NCBI GenBank assembly: GCA_900753095.1
Contig: CAADXT010000060.1
Span: 1-19,684, forward strand
Length of the DNA: 19,684 nt
Direction of reading: 5' to 3'
Origin: Eggerthellaceae bacterium
GTDB lineage: Bacteria; Actinomycetota; Coriobacteriia; Coriobacteriales; Eggerthellaceae
Below are positions 1-6,478 of this stretch, piece after piece. Every line of letters starts with the position of its first letter. Within the stretch, counting starts at the first letter, position 1. The position numbers and the translations under genes were made by a program. The notes beneath the pieces were generated by a model. That model did not search any database and was not told the DNA's origin. It was given only the letters and a program-made list of their open reading frames with translations.

Positions 1-27
1 GGCACTTCGTTAACTTTTTCGGATAAT

Positions 28-199
28 GCCTGGTCAGACGCTTGCGGCCGTTCGTTTTTATTTCAGGTTTGTGAACCCTGCCGCCATATTTTGACAGGAA
101 AGATGGTTACCTTGGCTCGTTCGGCATCCACCTAATACGGGCCCGCAAAGCTTTTCTTTTGCTTCATCCAATAGCCTGAGCCCCAATTTGACTCAGCCC
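28..199 (+). ncRNA. Possible structured RNA, identity unknown
   Basis: This stretch upstream of the first gene has no credible reading frame but can fold. Visible pairings are 30-36 with 189-196 (one bulge), CTTGCGG at 41-47 with 143-150 (one bulged A), 79-83 with 122-126, and a hairpin 84-91 with 99-106 (one mismatch). A smaller hairpin around CAGGTT/AACC(C)TG at 64-80 competes with part of this. The nested, rod-like layout and size of roughly 170 nt are loosely like a 6S RNA, but no diagnostic motif was recognised. It could also be ordinary non-coding DNA. The strand is assumed from the neighbouring gene. Confidence 0.2.
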
Positions 200-214
200 T
201 TCCTTATATTTCCC

Positions 215-233
215 CATATCTATTAATGATATG
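215..233. promoter_or_regulatory. AT-rich palindrome, operator-like
   Basis: CATATC and GATATG form a perfect 6-bp inverted repeat around the 7-base core TATTAAT. It lies 59 bases before the start of the fabK-like gene, where a repressor site would be expected. No convincing -35/-10 pair was identified in this region, so its role is an inference. Confidence 0.3.
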
Positions 234-291
234 CTTCGCTTAGAGGGCTGAATTAGCTTTTGGGACCACATAATTCAGGAGGGAATTATCA

Positions 292-1230
292 ATGAAAACT
301 GAACTTTGCGATTTGCTCGGCATCGAATACCCCATCATCCAGGGAGCAATGGCACATATCACCGATGGCAAGTTTGCCGCTGCGGTATCCAACGCAGGCG
401 CATTGGGCGTTATCCAGTGCGGCTTCGACACCCCAGAATATATGCGGAAAGAAATTCAAACGGCGCGCTCTTTAACCGACAAGCCCTTCGCGGTAAACCT
501 GATCATGGAGAACAATCGCATTGATGAGATTGCAGATGTCTGCATCGAGGAAGGCGTGAAAATCTGCACTGTCTCCGCTGGCAACCCGGCAACCATTGTT
601 CCGAAGCTTGCTGAAGCGGGAATTAAGGCCATTGTCTTGATCCCCCATGCACGTGCAGCAAAGAAGATGGAGAAGCTAGGCGCTGCTGCCGTTATCTGCG
701 AGGGCATTGAAGGCGGCGGCCATATCGGCTCGATGACCACACTCCCCCTTGTTGCTCAAGTGGTTGAGGCAGTGAATATCCCCGTTATAGCCGCAGGCGG
801 CTTCGCAAATGGAAAGGGGCTGCTTGCCGCGCTGGCGCTAGGGTGCGTCGGCATTCAGATGGGCACCATTTTCCTCGCCTCTGATGAATGCAGCGTATCT
901 GACCTGTACAAGCAGCTTATCGTTGACTCAAAAGACAACGCAACCGTTCTATCAGGCATCCCCGGCAAAAAGCAGGTTCGCTGCATCAAGAACCCCTTCA
1001 CCGATGGATTCTGGGAAAGGTATTACGCTGGCGCATCGGAAGAGGAATTGAACGAATACTGCACAGGCTCCATTGCACGCGCCCACAACGGCGATTATCA
1101 GAACGGAGCATTTTCTGCAGGCATGATTTCTCCCGTTATCAATGAGATCAAGCCAGTCGCAAAGATCGTTTCCGACGTTATGGAAGAGGCAGATGCTGCC
1201 TATGCCGAGCTGAAACGCATTTACGGATAG
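292..1230 (+). CDS. fabK: Enoyl-ACP reductase II (FabK) / nitronate monooxygenase family flavoprotein
   Basis: The 312-residue product is an FMN-dependent TIM-barrel oxidoreductase. FabK reduces trans-2-enoyl-ACP to acyl-ACP in fatty-acid elongation in the cytoplasm, while close relatives are nitronate monooxygenases. Family motifs are visible: IEYPIIQGAM near residues 11-20, SAGNP at 95-99, the active-site segment EGIEGGGHIG with His144, and IPVIAAGG at 163-170. The region LTDKPFAVN matches pneumococcal FabK closely, and His144 falls at the same number. The start is set by a strong AGGAGG eight to nine bases upstream. It is the first gene of an apparent four-gene operon and no other fab gene is adjacent, so the physiological substrate is not fixed by context. 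The superfamily is certain; the FabK assignment is likely. Confidence 0.85.
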   Translation: MKTELCDLLGIEYPIIQGAMAHITDGKFAAAVSNAGALGVIQCGFDTPEYMRKEIQTARSLTDKPFAVNLIMENNRIDEIADVCIEEGVKICTVSAGNPATIVPKLAEAGIKAIVLIPHARAAKKMEKLGAAAVICEGIEGGGHIGSMTTLPLVAQVVEAVNIPVIAAGGFANGKGLLAALALGCVGIQMGTIFLASDECSVSDLYKQLIVDSKDNATVLSGIPGKKQVRCIKNPFTDGFWERYYAGASEEELNEYCTGSIARAHNGDYQNGAFSAGMISPVINEIKPVAKIVSDVMEEADAAYAELKRIYG

Positions 1231-1233
1231 CGC

Positions 1234-1596
1234 ATGCAACTTCTTCGCTGCACAAACGAGGAGAGACTAAAGCAAGACGAGAAAACCGTGATGGCCATGG
1301 CGGTGCTTTACTGCCATGGCCATCACCATATGCGCGACCAGAACAAAACGCTTTGCTCCGAATGCGCGGATCTTGTCTCCTACTCCCTTCAGCGTACTCG
1401 CCGCTGCCCGCAGAAGCACCAAGGAACCTGCGATACCTGCTCCATTCAATGCTACAAACCAGCAATGAGGCAAAAGATTCGAGAAATGATGTCATACAGC
1501 GGACCGCGAATGCTGCTGCATCATCCCTTTATGGCGATACGCCATCTTCATCGCAAAAGAAAAAGCCGAAAGGAAAACCATGGACACATTGGATGA
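1234..1596 (+). CDS. YgbA-like, nitrosative-stress-associated small cysteine-rich protein
   Basis: The 120-residue protein resembles the YgbA / 'nitrous oxide-stimulated promoter' family (PF11756). Family hallmarks are ERLKQDEKT near the N-terminus, YCHGHHH at 26-32, CSEC at 41-44, CDTC at 66-69 followed by CYKP, and GPRMLLHHP at 90-98. Seven cysteines (27, 41, 44, 58, 66, 69, 73) plus the histidine cluster suggest metal or Fe-S binding, which is inferred. In enterobacteria ygbA is known to be induced under nitrosative stress; its biochemical role is not settled. The start lies 3 bases after the fabK stop and has no good ribosome site, suggesting translational coupling. The 3' end overlaps the carbonic anhydrase gene by 17 bases. 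A long inverted repeat lies in its 5' third. Confidence 0.85.
   Translation: MQLLRCTNEERLKQDEKTVMAMAVLYCHGHHHMRDQNKTLCSECADLVSYSLQRTRRCPQKHQGTCDTCSIQCYKPAMRQKIREMMSYSGPRMLLHHPFMAIRHLHRKRKSRKENHGHIG
1288..1326. repeat. Long inverted repeat inside the ygbA-like gene
   Basis: The arms are 1288-1304 (GTGATGGCCATGGCGGT) and 1310-1326, with loop GCTTT. The outer 14 bp are perfect, followed by one G-U and two more pairs. The arms also contain the self-complementary words ATGGCCAT and CCATGG. In mRNA this would be a very stable hairpin 54 bases into the coding sequence. No U-run follows, so it is not a classical terminator. Confidence 0.9.
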
Positions 1597-2131
1597 GATA
1601 ATCGCTTTCAACGAAAAATTCGTTAGCGAAAAGGAATACCTCAAGTACTCAACCGACAAATACCCCGACAAGAAGCTCGCCATCGTCAGTTGCATGGATA
1701 CGCGTCTGACCGAGCTCTTGCCAGCCGCACTTGGGCTCAAAAACGGCGATGCCAAAATCATAAAGAATGCGGGTGGCGTGATCTCTCACCCCTTCGGCAG
1801 CGTGATCAGAAGCTTGTTGGTTGCCGTTTTCGAGCTTGGTGTCGACACGATCATGGTTGTTGGTCACAGCAACTGCGGCGCACAGCATATGAATGCCGAA
1901 GACATGATTTCGCACATGCTGAAAGCGGGAATATCGCAAGACCACATCGATATGATGCACTATTGCGGCGTGGACTTCGAAACATGGCTTCAAGGATTCG
2001 GCGATGGCGAAGAAAGCGTCCGCGCCACTGTCCGAACAATTGCCCATCATCCCCTTATCCCTGAAACCGTTACCGTGCGCGGGTTTATCATCGACTCGAC
2101 AACCGGGGAGCTAAGCCCCGTAGAAGAATAG
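1580..2131 (+). CDS. Beta-class carbonic anhydrase
   Basis: The 183-residue zinc enzyme interconverts CO2 and bicarbonate, supplying bicarbonate to carboxylases including the fatty-acid route. Zinc ligands are visible as Cys38 in CMDTRL, His96 and Cys99 in HSNCG, and the Asp40-Arg42 dyad of the family is present. IKNAGG at 61-66 is also typical. The length suits the short bacterial beta-class form. The start ATG follows AAGGAAAACC and lies inside the end of the ygbA-like gene, so the two are probably translationally coupled. The next gene starts 8 bases after the stop. The family is certain; which subtype (can/cynT/ytiB-like) is not decided. Confidence 0.95.
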   Translation: MDTLDEIIAFNEKFVSEKEYLKYSTDKYPDKKLAIVSCMDTRLTELLPAALGLKNGDAKIIKNAGGVISHPFGSVIRSLLVAVFELGVDTIMVVGHSNCGAQHMNAEDMISHMLKAGISQDHIDMMHYCGVDFETWLQGFGDGEESVRATVRTIAHHPLIPETVTVRGFIIDSTTGELSPVEE

Positions 2132-2139
2132 AGGGACAA

Positions 2140-2961
2140 ATGAAAATCGGCTTTATTGGAGCGGGAAAAGTTGGTTGTTCGCTCGGACGCTACTTCGCGC
2201 AAAAGCACACCATTATAGGATATGTCAGCAAGCATATCGCTTCCGCAGAAGAGGCTGCATTGCTTACTGGCTCAGATGCGTTTTCTTCCGCAAGCGAGCT
2301 TCTCGCCAAGTGCGAAGCCGTATTCATCACCACACCCGATAGACAGATTGTGCCCACATGGGAGAGCTTAAAGGCCTCCAACAAAGAAAATGCCTTGTCT
2401 GGAAAAATACTGTGCCATTGCAGCGGCGCCCTGCCTTCGACCGCGCTCAGGGGATGCGAGGAAGAAGGAGCCTTCGCCTATTCGGTGCATCCCCTTTTTG
2501 CAATCTCCTCGAAGGCCACAAGCGTCAAAGAGCTGAGCCAAGCGTTTTTCGCCATCGAGGGCAGCAGCGAAAAAATTGATGAGGTTGTCTCCTTCATTGA
2601 AGAGATGGGCAATCCATACCAAGTAATCGACACCAACGAAAAGGCGCGCTACCATGCAGCTGCCGCCATGGCGTCAAATCATGTTACTGCCCTTTACCGC
2701 CTTTCATGCGACGAGCTTGTGAAATGCGGATTCAGCCCCGAAAATGCAGAGAAAGCACTTGCCCCCCTGTTTTTGGGGAATGCCCAGCATGTCGCAAAGG
2801 ACGGAACGGTTGCCTCGCTGACCGGGCCGGCAGAACGGGGAGATTTCGCAACGATAGAAAAGCACCTTGCATGCTTGGACGGATCAACGCGTGAAGTGTA
2901 TCGAATCCTGAACGAAACGCTCTTGCAAATAGCGGAGGAAAAACGGAGGCTGGCTAAATAA
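2140..2961 (+). CDS. Rossmann-fold oxidoreductase with DUF2520 domain
   Basis: The 273-residue protein has an N-terminal NAD(P)-binding Rossmann domain with FIGAGKVG at residues 5-12 and FITTPD around 66. A C-terminal all-helical DUF2520-type domain contains the segments YSVHPLFAIS and ARYHAAAAMASNH. Such proteins resemble 6-phosphogluconate or ketopantoate reductases, and in other genomes they often neighbour pantothenate genes. The substrate is unknown, and no pantothenate gene is present here. The start has GAGGGAC just upstream and the gene sits 8 bases after the carbonic anhydrase, as the last member of the operon. Its 3' end overlaps the convergent membrane-protein gene by 8 bases. Confidence 0.85.
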   Translation: MKIGFIGAGKVGCSLGRYFAQKHTIIGYVSKHIASAEEAALLTGSDAFSSASELLAKCEAVFITTPDRQIVPTWESLKASNKENALSGKILCHCSGALPSTALRGCEEEGAFAYSVHPLFAISSKATSVKELSQAFFAIEGSSEKIDEVVSFIEEMGNPYQVIDTNEKARYHAAAAMASNHVTALYRLSCDELVKCGFSPENAEKALAPLFLGNAQHVAKDGTVASLTGPAERGDFATIEKHLACLDGSTREVYRILNETLLQIAEEKRRLAK

Positions 2962-4111
2962 CCCGCCCATCGTTACGAAGGTTATCACGGTTGATGCTCT
3001 CGGCGGGCTTGCAGACAGCATCACCCTTAGAAACCGCCGCTGGCGCAAGGGCGGTCGAGTCGTTGGGGATGGACCGTTCGTTCCTAGAATCAAAGTGGCT
3101 ACCGGAATCCGCCGAGGCATGAGTTGTTGCATTTTCACCAGGGTCAAACGGAGCAGTTCGAACAGGTGCTTGCCCCGAAGCATTCGGAATAGGCTGCACC
3201 GATGGAGCACCCATGTAAGAAGCAGAGTCACATTGGCAATTAACCGCGCCCCGGGAATCGTACATGCCTTGAGATGAGGACGGAGCATCGTTTCGCTCAA
3301 AAGGCATCGAATCTTCCTGACCGCTCCATTGGCTCACCTCAAATTGGCGAGTCCAATACCCTAATGCGCGAATGGTAAGAGCCGATTGAAATGCCGAGGC
3401 AAACAAAAGGGAAACCACAAACGCCGCACCGACTACCACAAGCAATATCGCTGCAAACATCGCAGCCGAAGAGCTGCTCGATACAAGCCAAATCAAGCCG
3501 CTGCACACAACGACCAAAAACATCGCAAGGATCGAGGCTCCGATTACGATGACCAGGCCCGTTATGATATTCATTCCCAGAATGCGAAGCAGACCGATGA
3601 AGTCATGCTTCATCATTGCCCAAATCTTTTGAATCTGGAAGCCTGAAGAAAGCGTGGCATAAAGGGAGACACGCATCGACCCAACCCAGATAAACAGCAC
3701 CGAGAGAAAAGCCAGACCGATGCTAACGGCGCTGCCGACAAGCCAAAGCAAAAGCCCAAAGACAACGGGGGCATAGCTTCCATATACGCTGCCGCCGGCG
3801 AACGATGCACCAGCAAATAACGAGATGAGGGAATCAAGCAGACTTGGAACGAGCGAGAATACCAATACCACCACGAGGACGAAGAAGCCTCGCTTGTACA
3901 GAGTTCCATCCTCGTTAGCAAAAATTTTGCAAGGCATGGGGCGATGGACATTCCAGGAAATATCGCGCGCCCAAGAATACAAGTAGCCATACATTACGGC
4001 AACGCCGAATACTGGAATCAAGCACAAAAGCCCAAGGCGAATCAGCAGCGATGCCCAATTGGGCGACTTAACTACATCGCCCCACGCTGCAGCGAAATAG
4101 CCTTTTTCCAT
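2954..4111 (-). CDS. DUF4013-type integral membrane protein with long polar C-terminal tail
   Basis: This is a 385-residue protein when begun at MEKGYFAAAW; the ATG at 4111 follows a GGAAAGG site, whereas an upstream ATG 15 codons earlier gives a basic, unlikely leader. The N-terminus (NWASLLIRLGLLCLIPVFG) resembles the DUF4013 family. Hydrophobic segments lie near residues 20-42, 75-97, 112-145, 168-200 and 208-240. From about residue 252 to the end the protein is polar, rich in Ser, Asn, Pro and Asp, and probably disordered. The function of DUF4013 proteins is not known. It is transcribed alone, downstream of the rplL terminator, and converges on the preceding operon with an 8-base overlap. 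Confidence 0.75.
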   Translation of the reverse strand: MEKGYFAAAWGDVVKSPNWASLLIRLGLLCLIPVFGVAVMYGYLYSWARDISWNVHRPMPCKIFANEDGTLYKRGFFVLVVVLVFSLVPSLLDSLISLFAGASFAGGSVYGSYAPVVFGLLLWLVGSAVSIGLAFLSVLFIWVGSMRVSLYATLSSGFQIQKIWAMMKHDFIGLLRILGMNIITGLVIVIGASILAMFLVVVCSGLIWLVSSSSSAAMFAAILLVVVGAAFVVSLLFASAFQSALTIRALGYWTRQFEVSQWSGQEDSMPFERNDAPSSSQGMYDSRGAVNCQCDSASYMGAPSVQPIPNASGQAPVRTAPFDPGENATTHASADSGSHFDSRNERSIPNDSTALAPAAVSKGDAVCKPAESINRDNLRNDGRVI

Positions 4112-4278
4112 TTGGAACCCTTTCCTTTCCCCAAGGACCCGTCTCCTGCAAAGCAAGGCCCTCAGTAAACCCTAAAGGCACTCGGCTCTTTAAGCAGCCA
4201 CATCAGGTAGGTGTTGACAAGCTGCAACGTTGGAGCCAACTGTATCGAATCCCGCCCTAAACAACCTGAAATAGGGCA

Positions 4279-4311
4279 TAAAAAAAGTGCCCAGCTTAAT
4301 GCTGGGCACTT
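4279..4311 (-). terminator. Rho-independent terminator of rplJ-rplL
   Basis: Leftward RNA forms a perfect stem, AAGTGCCCAGC with GCTGGGCACTT, around a 5-base loop at 4296-4300. It is followed by seven U residues (A-run at 4280-4286). It lies just past the rplL stop. Confidence 0.93.
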
Positions 4312-4334
4312 TCAAGAAGATACTCAGAAGTGAG

Positions 4335-4709
4335 TTACTTCAGGGTTACAGCAGCGCCTGCCTCTTCGAGCTGAGCCTTGATTTCCTCAGCCTTGTCCTT
4401 AGCAACGCCTTCCTGTACAGGAGCAGGAGCAGACTCTACTACTTCCTTAGCTTCCTTCAGGCCAAGACCGGTGATCTCACGTACAGCCTTGATAACAGCG
4501 ATCTTGTTGTCGCCGAAGCCCTCGAGCACAACGTCGAACTCGGTCTTCTCAGCAGCAGCTTCGCCACCAGCAGCAGGAGCAGCAGCAACAGCAACAGGAG
4601 CAGCAGCGGATACGCCGAAGGTCTCCTCGATATCCTTTACGAGCTCGGAAGCCTCGAGCAGGGACATTTCCTTCAGAGCTTCGATAATCTCTTCGCGAGA
4701 AACAGCCAT
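4335..4709 (-). CDS. rplL: Ribosomal protein L7/L12
   Basis: This 124-residue protein forms the flexible stalk of the 50S subunit that recruits translation GTPases. The N-terminal dimerisation part begins SREEIIEALKEMSLLEASEL. An Ala/Gly/Pro-rich hinge follows (near residues 37-53). The conserved C-terminal domain carries EFDVVLEGFGDNKIAVIK and GLGLKEAKEVVE. The start at 4709 has AAAGGAAACTAAC upstream; extending to an earlier ATG would add residues foreign to the family. It lies about 95 bases downstream of rplJ and ends just before a strong terminator. No rpoB follows, unlike the usual order. Confidence 0.98.
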   Translation of the reverse strand: MAVSREEIIEALKEMSLLEASELVKDIEETFGVSAAAPVAVAAAPAAGGEAAAEKTEFDVVLEGFGDNKIAVIKAVREITGLGLKEAKEVVESAPAPVQEGVAKDKAEEIKAQLEEAGAAVTLK

Positions 4710-4804
4710 GTTAGTTTCCTTTCGTTGGGCCGCAACCCTTGTGATTACGGCCGAAATTTCAAGATACAAATTACGCAGCACATTCTATGCTGCAAGGAAT
4801 CTGC

Positions 4805-5326
4805 TTACGCAGCTTCCTTCTGGTCGGCAACAGCCTTGGTAACCTGAGCCAGACCACGGGGTACGCCGTTGATGGCGGTAGCAAGACCCTGAGCAACACC
4901 GTTGATAGCAGCAGCGATGTGTGCGTAGAGCTCTTCGCGAGAAGGCAGAGAAGCAATAGCCTCAACCTCTGCTGCGCTTACAGCAGCACCTTCCATCAGA
5001 CCACCCTTGATTTCCAGGGTTTCGTTGGTCTTGGAGAACTCCTTAACGGCCTTAGCGGCGGCAGCAACATCGTCGCCAGCGAACACGAATGCGCTAGGAC
5101 CATGCAGCATATCGTCGAGCGTAGGCAGCTCAGCGTCAGCGAGTGCGATGTGCATGAGAGTGTTCTTGTAAACCTTCATGGAAGCACCTGCTTCACGAAC
5201 GGCCTGACGAAGAGCCTGGGTCTCCTTTACGGTAAGACCACAAGCATCGACAACCCATACTGCGCCTGCACCTTCGAGATCTTCCTTGATCTGTGCGAGC
5301 TTGGTTTCGTTCTTTGCGCTTGGCAT
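4805..5326 (-). CDS. rplJ: Ribosomal protein L10
   Basis: This 173-residue protein is the base of the L7/L12 stalk on the 50S subunit. The N-terminal rRNA-binding domain contains VWVVDACGLTVKETQALR, VYKNTLMHIAL and GPSAFVFAGDD. The C-terminal helix that carries L7/L12 dimers includes the repeated INGV elements (residues 141-144 and 152-155). The start follows AAGGAGGTGTACAT. It is the first gene of the rplJ-rplL unit, with its own promoter and long leader. L10 alone or with L7/L12 usually represses this transcript by binding the leader. Confidence 0.98.
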   Translation of the reverse strand: MPSAKNETKLAQIKEDLEGAGAVWVVDACGLTVKETQALRQAVREAGASMKVYKNTLMHIALADAELPTLDDMLHGPSAFVFAGDDVAAAAKAVKEFSKTNETLEIKGGLMEGAAVSAAEVEAIASLPSREELYAHIAAAINGVAQGLATAINGVPRGLAQVTKAVADQKEAA

Positions 5327-5539
5327 ATGTACACCTCCTTCATCTCAAACTCGGGTTCCGCCCCGAATGGGTGGAGTCGTGCTTGAGAAAAGAAACGACC
5401 CCTTCCGTCCTAAGACGCAGGGGCCGTAAAAGCGCGAAACTTATCGACCACCTCGGCGGGCCGCATGTGCGATTAAACCTTTCGGTACCTGCTGTCTTGA
5501 GCAGCGGAACTATGTAAACAACATGCTGTGAATAACAGC
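5327..5539 (-). promoter_or_regulatory. Long rplJ leader, probable L10-binding regulatory RNA
   Basis: About 210 bases separate the likely transcription start (near 5539) from rplJ, and no reading frame there is credible. The leader can form several hairpins. One is a terminator-like stem at 5397-5425. Another is a stem near the ribosome site pairing TCGGG with CCCGA within 5351-5367. Position and length match L10-type leaders known to mediate autoregulation. The exact L10 kink-turn site was not identified. Confidence 0.6.
5383..5425 (-). terminator. Attenuator-like hairpin in the rplJ leader
   Basis: In leftward RNA, GGCCCCT pairs with AGGGGTC (one G-U). An inner hairpin CGTC-TTAG-GACG sits inside it, and the U-rich stretch GUUUCUUUUC follows. 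This is consistent with premature termination within the leader. The imperfect U-run makes it a weaker candidate than the terminator after rplL. Confidence 0.45.
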
Positions 5540-5545
5540 CCTTTT

Positions 5546-5573
5546 ATATTACTAATGCTTTGAAGCATGTCAA
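5546..5573 (-). promoter_or_regulatory. Sigma-A-type promoter of rplJ-rplL
   Basis: On the minus strand a perfect -35 TTGACA (5568-5573) is followed by a 16-base spacer and the -10 TAATAT (5546-5551). The spacer contains the inverted repeat ATGCTT-TG-AAGCAT (5555-5568, read on the plus strand), which reaches into the -35 box and could be an operator. Confidence 0.8.
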
Positions 5574-5728
5574 GAAGTTTCTAGGGAAAATCAAAGGCAC
5601 CTCCGTTTCTTGCCCGAACTCCCTTCTTTAACGCCGCTCACTGTCTTTGCCTTAGCGCCCACGAGCACGTTCTTGATATTCAAAAGCGAAGAAGCGAACC
5701 TGAATATGTTTATCGAGAAAGGACCTCA

Positions 5729-6475
5729 ATGAAAGTCGCATTCTTCCCAGGGTGCATGGTTGACATGCTCTACCCAGAAGTGGGAATTGCCGCTGTGCAT
5801 GTGCTGGAAAAACTGGGATGCGAAGTAATGCTTCCCGACGACCAGGTATGCTGCGGACAGCCTTTTTCCAACTCAGGGTACATCGAAGAGGCAAAGCCCA
5901 TGATGAAAAAGGTTGTTGATGCCTACAGCGGATACGACACCATCGTTTCATTAACCGGTTCATGCGCATGGGCGATCAAGGCAGAGTACCCTCATTTTTT
6001 TGCCGACGATCCCGTGTACAGCAAAAAGATCGCAGAGCTTGCTCCCCGCATTTACGAGTTCACGCAGTTTATCGTTGACGTGCTGGGCGTAACCGATGTC
6101 GGTGCGCACCTTGACGGCACCGTTACGTATCACAAAAGCTGCCACCTTACACGCATGCTGGGGGTAGAAGAGCAGCCTCTCACCCTCCTGAAGAACGTCG
6201 AGGGCCTGAGCTATATCGAGATGCCCGAAGCCGACCGCTGTTGCGGATTCGGCGGCACCTTCAGCGTCAAGGAGCCCGAAGTATCCGGCCATATGGTGCA
6301 GGAAAAGGTTGCCTTCGCACTCGCCACAGGAGCCGACTATCTCTGCGGCGCCGACCAAGCTTGTCTGATGAATATCAAAGGCGCACTCGACCGACTGATC
6401 GAGCAAGGCGTTGTTTCCAGCAACATGAAAGTCCTGCACATTGCGCAAATTCTCGATTCTCGATTGGAGGCATAA
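5729..6475 (+). CDS. lutA: L-lactate utilisation protein LutA, cysteine-rich Fe-S subunit
   Basis: The 248-residue protein closely resembles Bacillus LutA, part of the LutABC complex that oxidises L-lactate to pyruvate. It has two cysteine-rich (PF02754-type) domains. The first carries Cys9, CCGQPFSNSGY at 41-51 and Cys79. The second carries SCHLTRMLGV at 137-146, CCGFGGTFSVK at 171-181, and Cys206/Cys212. These cysteines are expected to bind an iron-sulfur cluster. The ATG follows GAAAGGACCTCA. It starts the operon, 3 bases ahead of lutB. The 155-base region before it shows a short dyad TTGA-TAT-TCAA at 5673-5683 but no clear promoter. Confidence 0.95.
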   Translation: MKVAFFPGCMVDMLYPEVGIAAVHVLEKLGCEVMLPDDQVCCGQPFSNSGYIEEAKPMMKKVVDAYSGYDTIVSLTGSCAWAIKAEYPHFFADDPVYSKKIAELAPRIYEFTQFIVDVLGVTDVGAHLDGTVTYHKSCHLTRMLGVEEQPLTLLKNVEGLSYIEMPEADRCCGFGGTFSVKEPEVSGHMVQEKVAFALATGADYLCGADQACLMNIKGALDRLIEQGVVSSNMKVLHIAQILDSRLEA

Positions 6476-6478
6476 CCA

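Noticed and set aside
1..290. A riboswitch ahead of fabK
   Set aside because: No recognised TPP, FMN, cobalamin, glycine, SAM, lysine or purine motif was found, and no terminator-type expression platform precedes the start codon.
1288..1326. The ygbA hairpin as a terminator for fabK
   Set aside because: No U-run follows on either strand, and the repeat is inside a conserved coding sequence.
4214..4219. TTGACA on the plus strand as a promoter
   Set aside because: No -10 hexamer at a workable distance, and only a leftward terminator and antisense DNA lie downstream.
4710..4781. An upstream start for rplL adding 24 residues
   Set aside because: The added residues are foreign to L7/L12, and the ATG at 4709 has its own ribosome site.
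4287..5386. Long plus-strand frames opposite rplL and rplJ
   Set aside because: They mirror the Ala/Glu-rich ribosomal genes as Ser/Ala-rich translations and cross the rplL terminator. No start signals.
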